Shown here: piece after piece, positions 5,497 through 8,756 of the stretch
Position numbering within the stretch: the first letter of the stretch is position 1
Layout of the letters: the number at the start of each line of letters is the position of its first letter
Assembly: GCA_031287245.1 (NCBI GenBank)
Contig: JAITTD010000289.1
Span: 1-8,756 of the forward strand
Direction: 5' to 3'
DNA: 8,756 nucleotides
Origin: Bacteroidales bacterium
GTDB taxonomy: Bacteria; Bacteroidota; Bacteroidia; Bacteroidales; UBA4181
The notes under the pieces: generated by a model
Told to the model about the DNA's origin: nothing
Databases searched by the model: none
Seen by the model: only the letters and a program-made list of their open reading frames with translations
Position numbers and translations under genes: made by a program

Positions 5497-5943
5497 TTTA
5501 AGAAGTTGCTTTACTTTCTCGGAGATGGCTTTCCCGTCGGCTTTCCCGGCAAGTTCTTTGGAGGCAACGCCCATCACTTTGCCCATTTGCGCAGGGGATG
5601 TCGCTCCTACCCTTTCGATGATGGCTTTGAGCGCTTGTTCCAACTCGGCATCTGTTATCTTAGCCGGCAGATATTGCTCAATAGCCGAGGCTTCCAGTAA
5701 CTCTTTTTCGGCTAACTCGTGACGGTTCTGCTGTTCATAAATCTCTGCCGACTCTTTGCGTTGTTTGACCAACTTCTGCACAATTTTTAACTCGGCATCC
5801 GGCGTCAATTCACCGTTTGCACCCGGCTCGGTACGTGCCAGCAAAAAAGCAGATTTCACCGCTTTCAATGCTTCCAATTTGTCCTTTTCCCTTGCAAGCA
5901 TCGCTTTTTTAATGTCTTCGCTTACCCTGTCAAATAAATTCAT
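5491..5943 (-). CDS. yqeY: GatB/YqeY domain-containing protein
   Basis: The 150-residue protein matches the YqeY family in full: a charged helical N-terminal half (MNLFDRVSEDIKKAMLARE, then KLEALKAVKSAF) and the C-terminal part with EQYLPAKITDAELEQAL (about 88-104), AQMGKVMGVASKELAGKADG (117-136) and ISEKVKQLL. The C-terminal domain resembles the tail domain of GatB, the amidotransferase subunit that corrects misacylated Glu-tRNA(Gln)/Asp-tRNA(Asn). Free-standing YqeY has no firmly established reaction; tRNA-related binding is inferred from that similarity. It is cytoplasmic, with no membrane segments. Length is typical. A near-consensus promoter lies 51 bp upstream, interlocked with that of the divergent dgt gene. 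The last codons (Leu-Lys-Val-stop) coincide with a heptamer repeat. Confidence 0.93.
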   Translation of the reverse strand: MNLFDRVSEDIKKAMLAREKDKLEALKAVKSAFLLARTEPGANGELTPDAELKIVQKLVKQRKESAEIYEQQNRHELAEKELLEASAIEQYLPAKITDAELEQALKAIIERVGATSPAQMGKVMGVASKELAGKADGKAISEKVKQLLKV

Positions 5944-5993
5944 ATTCGATTATTTTCTTGATGTTGAACTTTTTTTAAAAACTAAATTCATGA

Positions 5994-6025
5994 CAAAGTT
6001 ATTTTTTTTTTATGAAATATCAAAA
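5994..6025 (-). promoter_or_regulatory. Bacteroidota-type promoter for yqeY (and perhaps pyrD)
   Basis: On the minus strand TTTTG (6021-6025) is followed after 19 bp by TAACTTTG (5994-6001), a full -33/-7 match. The leader to the yqeY ATG would be about 45 nt. The spacer is a run of A on the minus strand (T-rich on plus). It is the only convincing promoter seen for the yqeY-pyrD-NuoB-like group. Confidence 0.75.
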
Positions 6026-6041
6026 GAAATAATTACTTTTG
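6011..6041 (+). promoter_or_regulatory. possible promoter for dgt, overlapping the yqeY promoter
   Basis: TATG (6011-6014) is followed after 19 bp by TACTTTTG (6034-6041). The -7 element is a consensus match and the -33 element has one mismatch to TTTG. The dgt ATG at 6062 is 20 bp beyond the -7 box, which favours that start over the in-frame ATG at 5990. Confidence 0.55.
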
Positions 6042-6061
6042 ATTCAAAATTCACTCAATCT

Positions 6062-7420
6062 ATGGAGTATTTATTACAGTGGGAGAGCCTGCTTTCCGCT
6101 AAACGTCTGGGAAGCGCCAGCCATTTGTCGAAAAGTCCGGACAGGTCGCAATTTCAACGCGACTATGACCGCATTATTTTTTCATCGCCTTTCAGACGCC
6201 TGCAAAACAAAACGCAGGTATTTCCCCTGCCCGGCAGCATATTTGTACATAACAGGCTGACACACAGTTTGGAAGTAGCCAGCGTAGGACGTTCGTTAGG
6301 CAATTTATTGGCAATTGAATTGGAAAAGGTGTCCAAAACAGATGGACTGGATTTGTTCTCTACCTTTGGTTCCATTGTCTCTGCCGCCTGTTTGGCACAC
6401 GATTTGGGCAATCCGCCCTTCGGTCATTCCGGTGAGAAAGCCATATCCAAGTTTTTCTCAGATGGCAACGGAAAAGAACTTCAAAACAGCGTTTCCGAAA
6501 CGGAATGGCTCGACTTAACCCATTTTGAGGGCAACGCCAATGCCTTTCGCGTGCTGACACACCAATTTTACGGGCGTCGCGAAGGCGGGTTTGCGCTTAC
6601 CTACGCCACGCTGACCAGTTTGGTGAAATATCCCTACGGATCAGGCGGTATGAAAGAAGGAAAGAGCAAATTTGGATTTTTCGCATCCGAACAGGAAACC
6701 TTTGCCGAACTTGCCGCCGAGCAGAAAATCATCCGGCTCTCGGACACGCCGGCACGCTACTGTCGCCACCCTTTGGTCTTTTTAGTAGAGGCAGCCGATG
6801 ATATCACTTATCAAATCATGGATGTGGAAGATGCCCACAAACTAAAAATACTGAGCTATCAGGAAACATCGAACATTCTGACTTCCTTTTGGGACGCTGA
6901 TTCGGAAGAGGGGAAGAAGTATTTTTCCAATCAACAGGAGATTTTCAAAACAGTGACAGATGTGAACGAGCAGATTTCCTATCTGAGAGCGACGCTTATC
7001 AATAAACTGGTCGGTGAATGTATTGCGGTGTTCATGCAGCATTATCAGGAAATCATGAGCGGACAGTTTTCCCAATCCTTAGTCGATTCGTTGAGTGCGG
7101 CGTCCGCAGCCGGAATGAAGCAATGCCGCAATATTTCTATTGACCGCATATACAACCACACATCCGTTGTGGAAGTGGAACTTGCCGGATACCACATTCT
7201 TGGCGCCTTGCTGGACGATTTTATTGATGCGGCGCTTCATCCGCAGTCGCATTATGCCAAAAAACTGCTGATGCTGCTGCCCGAGCAATACCGCAGTCGG
7301 CAGGATGCGCCGGTATATACGCAAATTCAGTCGGTGCTGGATTTTGTGTCAGGCATGACCGACCTTTTCGCATTGGATTTATACCGCACCATCCACGGGA
7401 TGAAAATCAGTTACCAATAG
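6062..7420 (+). CDS. dgt: deoxyguanosinetriphosphate triphosphohydrolase (dGTPase), HD superfamily
   Basis: The 452-residue enzyme hydrolyses dGTP, and possibly other dNTPs, to the deoxynucleoside and tripolyphosphate, which tunes the dNTP pool. HD-family landmarks: DYDRIIFSSPFRRLQNKTQV (34-53), RLTHSLEV with His68, the HD pair AHDLGNPPFGHSGE (His113-Asp114), HFEGNANAFR around 155-165, and the later metal-site segment EAADDITYQIMDVEDAH (Asp246-Asp247). These supply the expected metal ligands. The start at 6062 (MEYLLQWESLLSAKR) fits the family N terminus and lies downstream of a promoter; the frame stays open upstream to 5756, but that part is antisense to yqeY. Stop is TAG. It is divergent from yqeY and 70 bp upstream of thiL, which has its own promoter candidate. 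Confidence 0.95.
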   Translation: MEYLLQWESLLSAKRLGSASHLSKSPDRSQFQRDYDRIIFSSPFRRLQNKTQVFPLPGSIFVHNRLTHSLEVASVGRSLGNLLAIELEKVSKTDGLDLFSTFGSIVSAACLAHDLGNPPFGHSGEKAISKFFSDGNGKELQNSVSETEWLDLTHFEGNANAFRVLTHQFYGRREGGFALTYATLTSLVKYPYGSGGMKEGKSKFGFFASEQETFAELAAEQKIIRLSDTPARYCRHPLVFLVEAADDITYQIMDVEDAHKLKILSYQETSNILTSFWDADSEEGKKYFSNQQEIFKTVTDVNEQISYLRATLINKLVGECIAVFMQHYQEIMSGQFSQSLVDSLSAASAAGMKQCRNISIDRIYNHTSVVEVELAGYHILGALLDDFIDAALHPQSHYAKKLLMLLPEQYRSRQDAPVYTQIQSVLDFVSGMTDLFALDLYRTIHGMKISYQ

Positions 7421-7437
7421 CAGATTTTTCAAAAATA

Positions 7438-7468
7438 TTTCATCGTATGCAAAAAATGCGTAACTTTG
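7438..7468 (+). promoter_or_regulatory. Bacteroidota-type promoter for thiL
   Basis: TTTC (7438-7441, one mismatch to TTTG) is followed after 19 bp by TAACTTTG (7461-7468), a full -7 match. The thiL ATG is 22 bp downstream. No TPP riboswitch could fit in the short leader. Confidence 0.6.
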
Positions 7469-7490
7469 TATCATATACTTTTTTGTAATT

Positions 7491-8501
7491 ATGGCACAAG
7501 CAATCTCAGAATTAGGCGAATTTGGTCTTATACGGCATCTCACACGGAATATTCGCACTGTACAACCTTCAACAGTGAAAGGCATCGGGGATGACGCGGC
7601 TATCCTGCGATACGGTGATGCTACACTGGCTGTCACCACCGACACTCTGACGGAAGGCATCCATTTTGACCTGACCTACACGCCCATGCAGCATTTGGGC
7701 TACAAAGCCGCTGTGGTTGCCTTTTCCGACCTGTATGCCATGAATGTCACCCCACGCCAATTGCTGGTATCCATTGCCGTATCGGCAAAATTTTCCGTAG
7801 AATCATTGGAATTGTTATATCAGGGACTTCAACATGCCTGCGAACACTATGGCGCCGACCTTGCAGGAGGCGACACCTCGCCATCCCTCACCGGCTTCTG
7901 CATTAACGTGACTGCCATCGGCGATGTGGCGCCCGACAGGATCACCTACCGCCACACAGCGCAACAAGGCGACCTGCTATGCGTTTCGGGCGATCTTGGC
8001 GCTGCCTACATGGGTTTGCAGGTGCTCGACCGCGAAAAAAAGATATTTGAAGAAAGCAAAGGAATACAGCCGCAACTGGAAGGATATGAATATGTTGTGG
8101 GCAGACAACTCAAACCAGAAGCCCGAAAAGACATTGTTGAATGGCTAACTTCGGCGGATATCAAACCCACCGCTATGATTGACCTCTCGGACGGCTTGGC
8201 GTCAGGCGTATTGCAACTTTGTTCGGCTTCAAAAACAGGATGCGAAATTCACCATCACAAAATACCCATTGCCGATGAAACCATCAAAACGGCAGAGGAA
8301 TTTTATATGGAACCCTTGGTGGCAGCACTCAACGGCGGCGATGACTACGAGTTACTATTCACCGTGCCCGTAGCTGCTGTCGAGAAACTGGACGGACACA
8401 AGGAAATCTCTATACTCGGCTATCTGACCGAACCGGAAAAAGGCTGCTTTTTGGTGCCTCAAAACGGGGATAAAATTGAGATAAAAGGAATGAATGTATA
8501 A
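7491..8501 (+). CDS. thiL: thiamine-monophosphate kinase
   Basis: The 336-residue enzyme phosphorylates thiamine monophosphate with ATP to thiamine diphosphate, the last step of de novo coenzyme synthesis, in the cytoplasm. It belongs to the PurM/AIR-synthase-like fold. Motifs in order: GIGDDAAIL (31-39) for Mg-ATP, TTDTLTEGIHFD (49-60), AVVAFSDLYAMN (74-85), YGADLAGGDTS (120-130), VSGDLGAAYMGL (165-176), MIDLSDGLASG (229-239) and NGGDDYELLFTVP (281-293). All Asp-rich metal-binding loops are present and the length is typical. The start MAQAISELGEFGLI matches the family N terminus (the ELGEF segment). A promoter candidate sits in the 70-bp gap after dgt. The TAA stop runs directly into a 10-bp tandem repeat. 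Confidence 0.96.
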   Translation: MAQAISELGEFGLIRHLTRNIRTVQPSTVKGIGDDAAILRYGDATLAVTTDTLTEGIHFDLTYTPMQHLGYKAAVVAFSDLYAMNVTPRQLLVSIAVSAKFSVESLELLYQGLQHACEHYGADLAGGDTSPSLTGFCINVTAIGDVAPDRITYRHTAQQGDLLCVSGDLGAAYMGLQVLDREKKIFEESKGIQPQLEGYEYVVGRQLKPEARKDIVEWLTSADIKPTAMIDLSDGLASGVLQLCSASKTGCEIHHHKIPIADETIKTAEEFYMEPLVAALNGGDDYELLFTVPVAAVEKLDGHKEISILGYLTEPEKGCFLVPQNGDKIEIKGMNV

Positions 8502-8600
8502 ACGTTGTTATACGTTGTTACACGTTGTTATACGTTGTTATACGTTGTTATACGTTGTTACACGTTGTTACACATTGTTATACATTGTTATACATTATAT
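8501..8600. repeat. 10-bp tandem repeat, YACGTTGTTA
   Basis: Nine full decamers lie in perfect register from 8501 to 8590, followed by a decayed tenth (TACATTATAT). The first unit is AACGTTGTTA, sharing the last base of the thiL stop codon. Later units vary only at base 1 (T or C) and base 4 (CG to CA in the last copies). Confidence 0.95.
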
Positions 8601-8606
8601 GTAAGG

Positions 8607-8633
8607 GTACCTAACGTACCTAACGTACTTACC
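8607..8633. repeat. 9-bp tandem repeat, GTACCTAAC
   Basis: GTACCTAAC occurs twice (8607-8615, 8616-8624), then GTACTTACC (8625-8633). The short tract bridges the 10-bp and 23-bp repeat tracts. Confidence 0.75.
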
Positions 8634-8637
8634 GCAG

Positions 8638-8725
8638 CACTCGCACACGAGGGAGGTGTTCACTCGCACACGAGGGAGGTGTTCACTCGCACACGAGGGA
8701 GATGTTCACTCGCACACGAGGGAGG
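8638..8725. repeat. 23-bp tandem repeat with internal dyad
   Basis: Three complete 23-bp units start at 8638, 8661 and 8684, followed by a 19-bp partial unit at 8707. Each begins CACTCGCACACGAG, and copies differ by a single G-to-A change in unit 3. Each contains the dyad CTCG-CACA-CGAG. The tract is GC-rich, unlike the AT-rich tracts elsewhere in the window. The last 31 bases (8726-8756) hold no recognisable gene. Confidence 0.95.
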
Positions 8726-8756
8726 ATAAATTGAAAAATGAAAGAATAATGAGACA

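Noticed and set aside
5756..6061. N-terminal extension of dgt by about 100 codons
   Set aside because: Most of it is antisense to yqeY, and the dgt promoter candidate lies inside it. Family homology begins just after the ATG at 6062.
8638..8725. CRISPR array
   Set aside because: The 23-bp units are directly adjacent with no spacers, and no cas gene is present.
8505..8729. A 74-codon frame through the terminal repeats
   Set aside because: It is made of 10- and 23-bp repeats. The periods are not multiples of three, and it is open only because the units lack stop codons.

Overview
The window looks like a chromosomal stretch from a Bacteroidota bacterium, probably order Bacteroidales. Three things point there. 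The proteins resemble Bacteroidales forms: a DUF2795 protein ending in FFFNEDEY, a 576-codon phospho-sugar mutase, and a dGTPase opening with WESLLSAKR. Upstream regions carry the Bacteroidota-type promoter (-7 TAnnTTTG with a TTG/TTTG-like -33 about 18-20 bp upstream). Clear Shine-Dalgarno sequences are lacking. No tRNA, rRNA, transposase, phage or CRISPR feature was seen.

Layout. 1-264 (+) is the C-terminal end of a SUMF1/FGE-fold protein, followed by a possible hairpin terminator. 349-570 (-) is a DUF2795 protein and 641-1186 (-) is a PduO-type cob(I)alamin adenosyltransferase. Divergent from the latter, 1253-2983 (+) is an alpha-phosphohexomutase whose frame is broken by a single in-frame TAG at 2465. 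3075-3242 (+) is a 55-residue 2[4Fe-4S] ferredoxin ending in a strong, probably bidirectional terminator. Three minus-strand genes follow: a ferredoxin/NuoB-like hydrogenase small-subunit homologue (3400-4152), pyrD (4264-5307) and yqeY (5491-5943). Divergent from yqeY are dgt (6062-7420) and thiL (7491-8501), both plus strand. The last 255 bases hold no gene and are mostly three tandem-repeat families.

Function. Most genes are housekeeping: cobalamin activation, glucose-phosphate interconversion, electron carriage, pyrimidine synthesis, dNTP hydrolysis and thiamine diphosphate synthesis. They do not form one pathway. The minus-strand trio yqeY-pyrD-NuoB-like could be one transcript, since the only good promoter seen is upstream of yqeY, but the gaps of 183 and 111 bp are filled with repeats.

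Most unusual points. (1) The NuoB-like protein has lost all four Cys ligands of its proximal [4Fe-4S] cluster. In its ferredoxin domain it appears to have lost one cluster as a unit while keeping the other complete. (2) The mutase carries a lone amber codon directly after its sugar-binding loop. (3) AT-rich 7-bp tandem repeats occupy both gaps of the minus-strand trio, and the pyrD and yqeY stop codons lie inside them. (4) 10-, 9- and 23-bp tandem repeats sit one after another beyond thiL. (5) PyrD is class 2 in architecture but has Cys at the catalytic-base position.
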